A stretch of DNA of 64,000 nucleotides, taken from contig NZ_CP023699.1 in the NCBI RefSeq assembly GCF_008704495.1, forward strand, positions 1 to 64,000. Direction: 5' to 3'. The translations under genes were made by a program, and so were the position numbers. The notes under the pieces were generated by a model, which did no database searches, was not told the DNA's origin, and saw only the letters and a list, made by a program, of their open reading frames with translations. Positions 25,269 through 33,506 of this stretch are shown here, one piece after another; position 1 is the stretch's first letter, and each line of letters opens with the position of its first letter. The DNA comes from Streptomyces kanamyceticus. GTDB taxonomy: Bacteria > Actinomycetota > Actinomycetes > Streptomycetales > Streptomycetaceae.

Positions 25269-25633
25269 CGGCGATGGACGACCACGTGGTGCACGACCAC
25301 CTGGTGGACGCGCGCGTCCTGGTCAACGAGGTCGAGGGCCATCTGCTCGTCGAGGCGGCCCGCGCCGACGGACGGACGGCGGCCGAGCGGTTCACCGGAC
25401 GGCTCCCCTGGCTGACGGACGCCCAACGCGCGGAGGTGGAGCGGTGCTACGCCGAGGAGCACCTGGAGCTCACCCGGCACGGCTGGCGGCACATCGCCCG
25501 ACGGACCGGGCAGGTGCGCGCCGAGTACGAGGAGACGTACCAGCTGCTGCGGCGGCGTCTCCTCGTCCGGTGCCAGGTCGCCTTCGGCTGTCTGCTGGCG
25601 GTGGTCCTGATGCTCGGGCTGACAGGCCGCTAG
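25265..25633 (+). CDS. Small membrane-anchored protein coupled to ctaD
   Basis: A 122-residue protein that I do not recognise. A soluble, acidic-basic helical part (1-95) is followed by one C-terminal membrane helix (about residues 99-120, [20 protein letters not shown]). Its ATG overlaps the ctaD stop codon by four bases, so it is translated with ctaD and may be an accessory or assembly factor of this oxidase (inference). It is convergent with the NUDIX gene, and a repeated GCCGCTAGGA covers both stop codons. Confidence 0.75.
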   Translation: MTAMDDHVVHDHLVDARVLVNEVEGHLLVEAARADGRTAAERFTGRLPWLTDAQRAEVERCYAEEHLELTRHGWRHIARRTGQVRAEYEETYQLLRRRLLVRCQVAFGCLLAVVLMLGLTGR

Positions 25634-25649
25634 GAAAGCGCCGCTAGGA
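25626..25649. repeat. Direct repeat covering two convergent stop codons
   Basis: GCCGCTAGGA occurs at 25626-25635 and 25640-25649 (14-bp period). The first copy contains the TAG of the ctaD-linked gene; the second contains, on the other strand, the TAG of the NUDIX gene. Confidence 0.75.
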
Positions 25650-26051
25650 GGCGAGCGCGCCGCGCTCGCGCAGCAGGGGCAGCACCTGGTCCCGCACGGC
25701 GGGCGCGAGGGAAAGACCGTCCTCGCGCCCGGACGCCCAGCGCAGCTCGGCCAGTTCGGCCGCGGGCACGGGCGTCCGGCCGATCCTCGCCTCGAAAACC
25801 GTCATCCGCATCGGCACGCCTTCCAGGGCCGCCACCGCCTCGACCTCGGCGAGGAACCGCGGCTCCAGGGGCGCCACCCCCAGCTCCTCGTCCAGCTCCC
25901 GGGTGAGAGCCTCCATCGGGCTCTCGCCCACGTCGGGCTTGCCGCCTGGCAGGTAGAAGACCTCGGGGGCCGCCTGCTTGCTGACGACGAGGAGTCGGCC
26001 CTCCTGGACGATCGCGGCCGCCACGACGACGAGGGGCTGGTGCGGGGGCAT
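25644..26051 (-). CDS. NUDIX hydrolase
   Basis: A single-domain NUDIX pyrophosphohydrolase of 135 residues. The complete Nudix box runs from GGKPDVGESPMEAL to TRELDEELGV, with the RE and EE metal-binding glutamates. ATG 26051 is used; ATG 26072 would add seven residues, and neither has a strong ribosome binding site. Substrates of this class are nucleoside diphosphates linked to another moiety; the exact one cannot be read from sequence. Confidence 0.9.
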   Translation of the reverse strand: MPPHQPLVVVAAAIVQEGRLLVVSKQAAPEVFYLPGGKPDVGESPMEALTRELDEELGVAPLEPRFLAEVEAVAALEGVPMRMTVFEARIGRTPVPAAELAELRWASGREDGLSLAPAVRDQVLPLLRERGALAS

Positions 26052-26128
26052 CGACACGTTCTCTTGCTGCATACACACGATTCTCGCAGCCGCCGTGCCA
26101 TGGCCCGCACGTCGTACGACAGCGCCGT

Positions 26129-26677
26129 TCAGCCCGCGACGACCGCCTTGTCGTACGCGTGCGACGTGATGGCGGCGGCGGTCTCCTCCGGAGTGAGGTC
26201 GGCGTTGTCCAGCCACCAGCCGGAGTCGCCCAGTTCGTCCAGCATCGTGCGGCGCAGGGGGCCGAGGTCGATGCCGACCCGCGCCCGGTCGCCGCGGGCC
26301 GCGTCGCGGCGATGGCAGACGTCCAGCGGCGGGGCGAGCACCACGAGCAGGACGGGCCTCGGCCGCAGCTCCGCGACGAAGAAGTCCAGCGTGGCCCGGT
26401 CCTGGACGACGGTGTCCACGACGGGCACGAAGCCCTCCTCGGCGAAGTTGCTCGCGAGGGCGCAGATGTTCCTGGCACAGAGCCGCGCCTGCCGGTCGGC
26501 CTCGGGCCCCGGGCTGCTGACAGGGCCCGCCCTGCCGCTGGTGACCATGTAGGACAGCACGTCGCCGTCGATGCGGGCCGCGCGCGGATGGTTCAGGGAC
26601 ACGAGGTGCGAGACGGTCGACTTGCCCGCCGCGGGAACGCCCGTGACGATCAGGCACCCGGGTTCCCGCTGACTCAT
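26129..26677 (-). CDS. P-loop kinase/phosphotransferase-like ATPase
   Basis: A 182-residue AAA/zeta-toxin-like kinase. The Walker A motif GVPAAGKST occurs at about residues 13-21, an acidic catalytic position in RIDGDVLSYMV, and a Lid-like Arg-rich stretch CHRRDAARGDRARV. Size and layout resemble small-molecule or antibiotic phosphotransferases and nucleoside kinases. Start ATG 26677 follows GGGGGA. It sits next to the NUDIX gene on the same strand with a 77-bp gap. The substrate is unknown. Confidence 0.8.
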   Translation of the reverse strand: MSQREPGCLIVTGVPAAGKSTVSHLVSLNHPRAARIDGDVLSYMVTSGRAGPVSSPGPEADRQARLCARNICALASNFAEEGFVPVVDTVVQDRATLDFFVAELRPRPVLLVVLAPPLDVCHRRDAARGDRARVGIDLGPLRRTMLDELGDSGWWLDNADLTPEETAAAITSHAYDKAVVAG

Positions 26678-26800
26678 GTCCCCCACGCCCCTCGTGTCGC
26701 TCGCACCACTCACGTCGCATCCCTTCGGCCGCCCGTACGGCATGCAGTGTCGCGTAAGCAGCCCGGGCCACGCAGCCCGTTTCCGCGCGAGGCGCGGGCC

Positions 26801-26832
26801 CCCGTTACCCCGTTACCCCGTTACCCCGTTAC
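26801..26832. repeat. Four 8-bp tandem repeats
   Basis: CCCGTTAC repeated four times without a mismatch. The fourth unit contains the stop codon of the phosphoesterase gene (minus strand, 26829-26831). Copy number may vary between strains. Confidence 0.9.
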
Positions 26833-28487
26833 CCGGTGAACTGCACCGACCCCGCGCGCGACGCGTTCCCGTACGCGTCCACCGCGCTCACCCGGGCGAC
26901 GTAGCGCGTGCCGCGCTTCGTGGCGGGCACCGGGATGTCCAGGGCGCGGGGCCGGGGCATGAAGTAGTACTCGGCGAGGACCTTGGAGGACAGGAGTTCG
27001 GCGCCGGTGGCCTTGTCACGGATGTCGACGCGGTAGTGATGGACCATCTGGTCGTCCCTGGCCTGCAGGACGCGCAGAGTCCTCGCTCCCTTGCCCTTGC
27101 CCGTCACGGTCAGCGGGCGGGCGGACGTGAACCTCGGCGCCGTGGTGTTGCGTCGGGCGTCGGTGTACGTGAAGCCCTTCTTGATCTCCTTCGGGGTCCG
27201 CCCCTTCAGCCGGACGGTCCACGTCGGCCCGCTGAGGGTGCCCGCGCTGGCGTACGGGGGCTGCCAGTTGGCCGACCACTTGCCGCCGGTGTAGATATCG
27301 TGCTTGTCCGCGGCCATGTTGACGCGCGCGATCTCCGTACGGTCGCGGTACACCTCGACGAAGAGTGCCTGCGCCGTCGGGGCCTCGAAGCGGTCGGCGA
27401 GGCCCGTCTCCGTGATGGCCTGGTAGCCGTGGTCCATCTCGACGTACGACATCGAACCGTCGTTGACGGCGGTGAAGTCGCGCTGGTGGACGGAGCGTTC
27501 GTCGTTGATGTTCAGGTGCGAGTGCCCGGAGAAGTACATGACCTGGGGGAAGGCGCTCAGGTCCTCGGTCAGAAGGGGGTTGGACGCCTGCTGACCGTCC
27601 ATCGTCGTGCCGGGCGCGGGGCGGTGGCCCTGGACGATGACGGGGGTGCGCGCGGCGGCCGGGTCCGCGGTGAGCTCGGCGAGCCGCTTCTTGAGCCACG
27701 TGCGCTGCGCGGCATCGGAGTTGTACGTCTCGGTGTTCACGGTGAACAGGTGCAGGCCCTTCACCTTCGACTCGTAGTAGCCGCCGCCCGCGTCGGGGAA
27801 CCAGTCGCGCGGGTAGTTCGCGCGGATGTCGGCGAGGCTCGCGTCGTGATTGCCGTTGGAGAGCAGGACCTGGGTGTCGTCCATGCCCTTGCGCTTCAGG
27901 TTGGCGCGGAAGATCTCGGAGACGATCCGGTGGTCCGCGCCCCTGCCGTCGCCGTTGTCATTGATCATGTCGCCGTTCGACAGGATCGCGTCGGGCTCGG
28001 GGAAGACCGAGCCGATGGTGTCGAAGAAGCTCTCGTACTTCTTGTCGTTGTTCTTGTGGTCACCGATGTGCACGTCGGACATCACGACCAGGCGCGCCAG
28101 CGGCTTCTCCGCCGTCTTGACCAGGTATCCGGCCGACACCGGCAGGCTCGCGCGAGGGCCGCGGAAGGCGACCGCGGTGACATTGGTGTCCTTGGTGATG
28201 CGCAGCGGCCGCCCCGGCACGTAGGCGCGGCTGGCGCGGGTGGGCGTCGTGCCGTCCAGCGTGTAGCGGACCGTGGTCCCGCGCCCGGCGCGCAGCGCCA
28301 GCGAGACGGGCCGCTCGTAGCGCCCGCCGGGTCTGCCGAAGGCGGGCGCGGCGAGGGCGGCGTGTGCCGCGCCCTGTTCGGCGGCCGACGCGGCCGACGC
28401 GGCTGCCGGGTCGGTCACCGCCTGGGCGGCGATCGGGAGGAGCAGCGCCAGGGATGCGGCGCCGAGGGCGAACGGGGCATGTCGCAC
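26829..28487 (-). CDS. Secreted calcineurin-like metallophosphoesterase
   Basis: A 552-residue exported phosphoesterase. A signal peptide (1-22, ending near AAQA) is followed by a chitobiase C-terminal-like beta domain (about 47-122, with VRYTLDGTTPTRASRAYV). The catalytic domain has all metal motifs: MSDVHIGDH, LSNGDMIND, LSNGNHD, QGHRPAP and SGHSHLN. A beta-sandwich C-terminal region follows. Start GTG 28487 has AAGGA eight bases upstream. The likely role is extracellular phosphate-ester or nucleotide hydrolysis; no substrate is indicated. Confidence 0.9.
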   Translation of the reverse strand: MRHAPFALGAASLALLLPIAAQAVTDPAAASAASAAEQGAAHAALAAPAFGRPGGRYERPVSLALRAGRGTTVRYTLDGTTPTRASRAYVPGRPLRITKDTNVTAVAFRGPRASLPVSAGYLVKTAEKPLARLVVMSDVHIGDHKNNDKKYESFFDTIGSVFPEPDAILSNGDMINDNGDGRGADHRIVSEIFRANLKRKGMDDTQVLLSNGNHDASLADIRANYPRDWFPDAGGGYYESKVKGLHLFTVNTETYNSDAAQRTWLKKRLAELTADPAAARTPVIVQGHRPAPGTTMDGQQASNPLLTEDLSAFPQVMYFSGHSHLNINDERSVHQRDFTAVNDGSMSYVEMDHGYQAITETGLADRFEAPTAQALFVEVYRDRTEIARVNMAADKHDIYTGGKWSANWQPPYASAGTLSGPTWTVRLKGRTPKEIKKGFTYTDARRNTTAPRFTSARPLTVTGKGKGARTLRVLQARDDQMVHHYRVDIRDKATGAELLSSKVLAEYYFMPRPRALDIPVPATKRGTRYVARVSAVDAYGNASRAGSVQFTG

Positions 28488-28659
28488 GGGGAAGTTCCTT
28501 GCCTCTGGCCGGGCCTTCGGAACGAACCGCCCGGCGTGAACCCGCGTGACGCTAGGGCGCGTTGGTGAGGTGACGAGGCCAGACCAGTTACCTCACGGTG
28601 ACTTGATCATGAATGACCGGGGGCGCCCTGACCGGCCCGGCGCTCCGGAGCGGCTCGGG

Positions 28660-29211
28660 CTACCGGGGGCGCAGACCGTTGAGGGTGATGTCGATGAACC
28701 GGCGCCAGTCGCCGATCGCGTCGCGGCTGAGGATCGCCACCGCGCCGACGGTCATGTAGAGATCGGCGACGGTCACGTCCTCGCGCAGCGCGCCGTCCGC
28801 CCGGCCGCGGCGCACCAGCGTCTCGCCGACGGCCAGCAGGGCGCCGCCGACCTCACCCCGGGGGGCGGTGGAGCCGAAGGTCGCCTCGATCACTCCGGAG
28901 AGACCGCGACCCTGTTCGTGCACCTCGCCCACGTGGGTCAGGAAACAGACCAGCGCCTGGTGGGTGTCCGGCTGGGGCAGGCAGCGCTGCTCGACGAACG
29001 TGAGGATCTTCGCGAACCGCTGTTCGGTGATGGCCTCGACCAGCGCCTGCCGGTTGGGAAAGTGCCGGTAGACGGTCCCGACGCCGACCCCCGCCGCGCG
29101 GGCCACCTCCGCCATCTGCACCGCGTCCCCGCGCTCGGCGAACAGCTCCTCGGCGACTTCGAGCACCCGGAGCCGATTGCGCTCCGCGTCGGCCCGTGAC
29201 GGTCTTGACAT
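28660..29211 (-). CDS. TetR-family repressor
   Basis: A 183-residue TetR regulator. The N-terminal HTH is VLEVAEELFAERGDAVQMAE, then VGVGTVYRHFPNRQALVEAI (about residues 15-65); the rest is a variable helical ligand-binding domain. It is divergent from the cupin gene with a 74-bp gap that holds a perfect 19-bp palindrome, so it almost certainly controls itself and the cupin. The ligand is unknown. Confidence 0.93.
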   Translation of the reverse strand: MSRPSRADAERNRLRVLEVAEELFAERGDAVQMAEVARAAGVGVGTVYRHFPNRQALVEAITEQRFAKILTFVEQRCLPQPDTHQALVCFLTHVGEVHEQGRGLSGVIEATFGSTAPRGEVGGALLAVGETLVRRGRADGALREDVTVADLYMTVGAVAILSRDAIGDWRRFIDITLNGLRPR

Positions 29212-29241
29212 CTCGCTGCGTCCTCTGCTGAGCTTTTAAAC

Positions 29242-29260
29242 GGAATCGGATTCCGATTCC
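29242..29260. promoter_or_regulatory. TetR operator
   Basis: GGAATCGGATTCCGATTCC is a perfect palindrome around one central base. It lies between divergent TetR and cupin genes, 25 bp from the cupin start. Confidence 0.85.
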
Positions 29261-29284
29261 AGATCCGTTACGGAAGGATAGCTC

Positions 29285-29749
29285 ATGCCTGAGAACCGTT
29301 TCATCCTCCTGGAGGCAGGCGCCTCACGCCCGACCCGGGTTCCGCTGCCGCCCTCGATGACCGTCAAGGCGGGCACCGACGACACCGAGGGCCGGTTCTC
29401 GCTGATGGAGGTCGTCGTCGCGCAGGCCATCCCCCGGCATGTCCATCACGTCGCCGACGAATGCGTCTACGTACTGGACGGCGAGCTCACCGTGGAGTTC
29501 GACGACCGGGTCCAGACGGTCACGGCGGGCCAGTTCGTCCTGCTGCCGCACGGCGTCCCGCACGCCCTGCGACCCGCGACGACACCGCCGCCCCGGGTGC
29601 TCCAGATCTCCTCGCCCGGCGGCTGGGAGTGCTTCCTGGAGGACATGATCGAGAACAGGTCGGAGATCAGCCGGGGAGGGCAGCTAGATCCCGTGGCGCT
29701 CAACCGGATAGCGGCCAAGTACCGGATCACGTACGAGGAGACCGCCTGA
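29285..29749 (+). CDS. Cupin-domain protein
   Basis: A small single-domain cupin of 154 residues. Motif 1 is PRHVHHVADECVYVLDGELT (metal His and Glu); motif 2 is GQFVLLPHGVPHALR. It may be a dioxygenase, isomerase or binding protein; nothing in the sequence decides. Start ATG 29285 has GGAAGG. It is under probable control of the divergent TetR through the palindrome just upstream. Confidence 0.88.
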   Translation: MPENRFILLEAGASRPTRVPLPPSMTVKAGTDDTEGRFSLMEVVVAQAIPRHVHHVADECVYVLDGELTVEFDDRVQTVTAGQFVLLPHGVPHALRPATTPPPRVLQISSPGGWECFLEDMIENRSEISRGGQLDPVALNRIAAKYRITYEETA

Positions 29750-29758
29750 GCCGGGGCG

Positions 29759-29789
29759 GTGGCGGCCCGTCCCCGGGACGGGCCGCCAC
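29759..29789. terminator. Perfect 15-bp inverted repeat
   Basis: Perfect arms 29759-29773 and 29775-29789 surround one base. It lies between the convergent cupin and AhpD-like genes and is a strong bidirectional terminator candidate. Confidence 0.8.
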
Positions 29790-29813
29790 GCGCGAGGGAG
29801 TCGGCCCCCGCCC

Positions 29814-30299
29814 TCAGCCCGCGACCGTGGCGAGAGCGCCGGGCTCGTAGGAGCCGCCCTGGTTGTTCAGGATCACGCCGAGCCGGTTGGTCGCGTTGAT
29901 CATGGCGATCAGCGAGACCAGCGCGATGGCCTGGTCCTCGTCGAAGTGCTCGCGCACCCGGCCCCAGGTCCCGTCGGAGACCCCCGGCGACGCGTCGGCG
30001 ATGCGGGTGCCCTCCTCGACGAGCGCCAGCGCGGCGCGCTCGGCCTCGGTGAAGACCGTGGAGTGACGCCAGGTGGCGACCAGGTTGAGCCGCGCGGAGG
30101 ACTCGCCCGCGGCAGCCGCGTCCTTGCCGTGGATGTCGACGCAGAAGCCGCAGCCGTTGATCTGGCTCGCCCTCAACTGCACCAGCTCCTGGGTTTCCTT
30201 GGGCAGCGGCGACTCCTGGATCACCTGACTGACGGCGTAGATCCGCTTGCCGATCCTGGCACCGATCTCGCGGTCGAAGAGGTTCATACGGGGTTCCAT
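29814..30299 (-). CDS. AhpD-like carboxymuconolactone decarboxylase-family protein
   Basis: A 161-residue alkylhydroperoxidase/CMD-family protein. The redox motif is C50-GF-C53-VDIH57 (CxxC with a His four residues on), as in AhpD thiol peroxidases. Start ATG 30299 has AAGGA eight bases upstream. It is divergent from the ECF41-type sigma factor SigJ. CMD-family proteins are the best-known targets of ECF41 sigma factors, and an ECF41-like promoter motif lies upstream (30337-30363). Its expected role is in oxidative or electrophile defence. Confidence 0.9.
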   Translation of the reverse strand: MEPRMNLFDREIGARIGKRIYAVSQVIQESPLPKETQELVQLRASQINGCGFCVDIHGKDAAAAGESSARLNLVATWRHSTVFTEAERAALALVEEGTRIADASPGVSDGTWGRVREHFDEDQAIALVSLIAMINATNRLGVILNNQGGSYEPGALATVAG

Positions 30300-30336
30300 G
30301 GCTACGTCCTTCGTGAAGTCGATCTGACGAACACGA

Positions 30337-30363
30337 GATGCCGGCCGGCCGGTTCCTGTGACA
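30337..30363 (-). promoter_or_regulatory. ECF41-like promoter upstream of the AhpD-like gene
   Basis: On the minus strand TGTCACA, 16 bases, then CATC. This matches the TGTCACA/CGTC pattern of ECF41 promoters with one change in the -10 box. Confidence 0.6.
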
Positions 30364-30397
30364 GGTCGGCGATGTGACGCAGAGCACCGCATCCGGG

Positions 30398-30424
30398 TGT
30401 CACACGACGGCGGGATCCGGCGTC
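30398..30424 (+). promoter_or_regulatory. ECF41-like promoter upstream of sigJ
   Basis: TGTCACA, 16 bases, then CGTC: an exact match to the bipartite motif that I recall for ECF41 sigma factors. It lies 46 bp upstream of the preferred sigJ start, which suggests autoregulation. Confidence 0.7.
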
Positions 30425-30469
30425 TTGTGCGTGACACGGACGAAGAAGATGAAGAGGCGGGAGCGGACA

Positions 30470-31393
30470 GTGGACGAGCACGGCGAGCGACGGACGGGAA
30501 CAGCCGAACGCGGCCCCGGTGACGACCCGATGGACTCCGCCACCCAGACGTTCGTCACCCACCGGAACCTGCTCTTCACCGTCGCCTACGAAATGCTCGG
30601 TTCCGCGGCGGACGCCGAGGACGTCCTTCAGGAGACCTGGCTCCGGTGGGCGGGCGTCGACCTCGACGCGGTGCGGGACCGGCGCGCCTTCCTGGTCAGG
30701 ATGGTCACCCGCCAGGCGCTGACCCGGCTGCGTACGCTGCGGCGGCGCAAGGAGTCGTACGTCGGGCCGTGGCTGCCCGAACCGCTGTTGACCGCGCCGG
30801 ACGTCGCCGACGACGTCGAACTGGCCGACAGCGTCTCGATGGCGATGCTGCTGGTCCTGGAGACGCTCGCGCCGACCGAGCGGGCGGTGTTCGTACTGCG
30901 CGAGGTGTTCGATCTGGAGTACGCCGAGATCGCGGACGCCGTCGGCAAGAGCCCTGCCGCGGTCCGTCAGATCGCCCACCGGGCACGGGCCCACGTCGCG
31001 GCGCGACGGCCGCGCGAGGTGGTCTCCCCCGCCCGGACCCGGGGCGTGCTCGCCGCGTTCCAGCGGGCGGTGGAGACGGGCGACCTGCAGCGCCTGCTCG
31101 ACGTGATCGCGCCGGACGTGGTGCTCCTGACGGACGGCGGCGGCGTCGTTCGGGCCGCGCTCGCACCCGTGGTGGGCGCGGACGACGTCGCCGAGGTCCT
31201 GGGCAGGCTGGACGGTGTGATCCTTGAACCCGCCCAGGTCAACGGCGCTCCGGCGCTGATCGTCCGACGGGGCGGCGCGATCGACACTGTCATGGCGGTG
31301 CGCGTGGACGGCGGCCTGATCACCGGGCTGTACGCCGTACGCAATCCGGCGAAGCTCTCGCGCGTCGAGCGGGAGACACCCGTGAGCCGCTGA
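30470..31393 (+). CDS. sigJ: ECF41-group sigma factor SigJ
   Basis: A sigma factor of 307 residues. Region 2 (FVTHRNLLFTVAYEMLGSAA, then QETWLRWAGVDL) and region 4 (LAPTERAVFVLREVFDLEYA, then KSPAAVRQIAHRARAHV) are followed by a C-terminal SnoaL-like domain of about 110 residues, the defining feature of ECF41. That extension replaces a separate anti-sigma factor. Start GTG 30470 has GGGAG upstream; the open frame extends further back, and ATG 30530 is a shorter alternative. It is divergent from an AhpD-like CMD gene, its likely target. Confidence 0.9.
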   Translation: MDEHGERRTGTAERGPGDDPMDSATQTFVTHRNLLFTVAYEMLGSAADAEDVLQETWLRWAGVDLDAVRDRRAFLVRMVTRQALTRLRTLRRRKESYVGPWLPEPLLTAPDVADDVELADSVSMAMLLVLETLAPTERAVFVLREVFDLEYAEIADAVGKSPAAVRQIAHRARAHVAARRPREVVSPARTRGVLAAFQRAVETGDLQRLLDVIAPDVVLLTDGGGVVRAALAPVVGADDVAEVLGRLDGVILEPAQVNGAPALIVRRGGAIDTVMAVRVDGGLITGLYAVRNPAKLSRVERETPVSR

Positions 31394-31443
31394 GCGGCCG
31401 CGTCACCGAAGCGGTGCGCGGCCGCCGCCCGAACCGCCGCACC

Positions 31444-33411
31444 TCACCAGATGCGCACACGCTCCGCGGGGTCGAGCCAGAGGCCGTCGCTCTCCGTCGT
31501 CGCGAACGCCTCGTGGAACTCGTCGAGGTTGCGGACGATGTTGGCCCGGAACTCCGGGGGCGAGTGCGGGTCGATGGTCAGGTACTGCTGCTCCTGCTCG
31601 GTGCGGCGCTTGGTGCGCCAGCAGTACGACCAGTTCATGAAGAGCCGCTGGGTGCCGGTGAGCCCGCCCGCCTCGGGGAGCTCCGCGGCGCCCAGGGAGA
31701 TCAGGTACGCCGTGTGGCCGATGGTGAGGCCGCCCAGATCGCCGATGTTCTCGCCGACGGTCAGCGAGCCGTTGACGAACTCGCCGGGGAGATTGCGGGG
31801 CGAGAACCCGTCGTACTGCTTGATGAGCGCCTTCGACTTGGCCTCGAACGCCGTCTTGTCGTCGGCGGTCCACCAGTCGTTGAGGTTGCCCGCGCCGTCG
31901 TACTGCGCGCCCTGGTCGTCGAAGCCGTGGCCGATCTCGTGACCGATGACCGCGCCGATGCCGCCGTAGTTCTCCGCCGCGTCGGCCTCGGGCGAGAAGA
32001 ACGGCTTCTGCAGGATGCCCGCGGGGAAGCAGATCTCGTTGGTGCCTGGGTTGTAGTAGGCGTTGACGGTCTGCGGCAGCATGAACCACTCGTCGCGGTC
32101 GACCGGCGAGCCGATCTTGCGCAGCTCGCGGTCGGTCTCGAACGCGGCGGCCGCCTGCGCGTTGGCGAGCAGGTCGCCGTCGGTGACCTGGAGCGCCGAG
32201 TAGTCGCGGAAGGTGTCCGGGTAGCCGATCTTGGGGCGGAACGTGGCGAGCTTCTCGTACGCCCGTTCCTTCGTCTCGTCGGTCATCCAGTCCAGGCGGG
32301 CGATCGACTGGCGGTAGGCCTCCAGGAGATTGGCGACGAGGTCGTCCATCATCGCCTTGGAGGACGGTGGGAAGTGCCGCGCGACGTACTCCTTGCCGAC
32401 GGCCTCGCCCATGGCGCCCTCGACGAGCGAGACGGCGCGCTTCCAGCGGGCGCGCAGCTCGGGGGTGCCGTTGAGGGTGCGGCCGTAGAACTCGAAGTTG
32501 TTGCGCACGAACTCGTCCGAGAGGTACGGCGAGCAGGCGCGCAGGACCCGCGTCAGCGCCCAGTCGCGCCACTGCTCGATCGGCACCTCGGCGAGGACAC
32601 CGGACAGGTGAGTGAGGTAGGACGGCTGGCGGACGCAGGTCTCCGCGATCGTGGCGTCCGATCCACCGAGGCCCTCGGCGAAGGCGCGCCAGTCGAACTC
32701 CGGCGCGAGCGCGGTGAGTTCGTCCAGGGTGGTGAGGTTGTACGTCTTCAGGACGTCGCGGGTCTCGGCCCGCTCCCAGTGGCCCGCGGCGAGCTTCGTC
32801 TCCAGGGCGAGGACGGTGCGCGCGGCGGCCTCGGGGTCCGCGTGCTTGCCGAGGGTGAGGAGATCGGTGAGGTGGGCGGCGTACTTCTCGCGGATCTCGG
32901 CGAACTTCTCCTCGCGGTAGTACGACTCGTCGGGCAGGCCGAGACCGCCCTGGAGGACGTTGAAGAGATAGCGGTCGGAGTCGCGGTCGTCGGAGTCGAT
33001 GTACGAGCCGAAGAGGCCCGAGCCGCCGACGCGCTCGAACCGGCCGAGGAACGCGGCCAGCTCCTGGGTGCTGCCCAGGCCCGCGACCTCGTCGATCAGC
33101 GGCTGCGCCGGGGCGAGGCCGCGCGCGGCGATGGTCTCCTCGTCCATGAAGGACGCGTACAGCGCGGCGATCTTGCGGGCGTCCTCGGAGGCCGCGGCGC
33201 CGTCGGCGCCCGCCTGCTCGGCCAGCTCCTGGATGATCGTCTTGACCTGCTGCTCGGCGGTGTCGGCGAGCTGCACGAAGGGACCCCAGCTGGAGCGGTC
33301 CTCGGGGATCTTCTCGGTGTCCAGCCAGTGGCCGTTCACATGTCCGAAGAGGTCGTCCTGCGGTCGGATATCGGGGTTCATGCCCGCGCGGGCGTCATCC
33401 AGAATGCTCAT
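31444..33411 (-). CDS. M13-family zinc metallopeptidase (PepO-like)
   Basis: A 655-residue neprilysin-type endopeptidase. The zinc motif is H491-E-I-G-H495-GFDDQG, with substrate-binding NAYYNP (about 450-455) and the third-ligand block GENIGDLGG (about 550). The protein lacks a signal peptide or membrane anchor, so it is probably cytoplasmic, as in other actinobacterial M13 enzymes. Start ATG 33411 has no clear ribosome binding site. It degrades peptides of moderate size; no special link to its neighbours is visible. Confidence 0.95.
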   Translation of the reverse strand: MSILDDARAGMNPDIRPQDDLFGHVNGHWLDTEKIPEDRSSWGPFVQLADTAEQQVKTIIQELAEQAGADGAAASEDARKIAALYASFMDEETIAARGLAPAQPLIDEVAGLGSTQELAAFLGRFERVGGSGLFGSYIDSDDRDSDRYLFNVLQGGLGLPDESYYREEKFAEIREKYAAHLTDLLTLGKHADPEAAARTVLALETKLAAGHWERAETRDVLKTYNLTTLDELTALAPEFDWRAFAEGLGGSDATIAETCVRQPSYLTHLSGVLAEVPIEQWRDWALTRVLRACSPYLSDEFVRNNFEFYGRTLNGTPELRARWKRAVSLVEGAMGEAVGKEYVARHFPPSSKAMMDDLVANLLEAYRQSIARLDWMTDETKERAYEKLATFRPKIGYPDTFRDYSALQVTDGDLLANAQAAAAFETDRELRKIGSPVDRDEWFMLPQTVNAYYNPGTNEICFPAGILQKPFFSPEADAAENYGGIGAVIGHEIGHGFDDQGAQYDGAGNLNDWWTADDKTAFEAKSKALIKQYDGFSPRNLPGEFVNGSLTVGENIGDLGGLTIGHTAYLISLGAAELPEAGGLTGTQRLFMNWSYCWRTKRRTEQEQQYLTIDPHSPPEFRANIVRNLDEFHEAFATTESDGLWLDPAERVRIW

Positions 33412-33506
33412 CCAAGCAGCCTATGCGAGCGATCAGGCCCGCACGAAGGACCCGCTGTCCGCCGAGGGCGGACAGGCGCGTCCTCGGGGTGCGCTCCGGG
33501 TGCGGT

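Noticed and set aside
26801-26832. Four CCCGTTAC units as a CRISPR or iteron array
   Set aside because: Units are only 8 bp with no spacers, no cas or replication gene nearby; treated as a simple tandem repeat.
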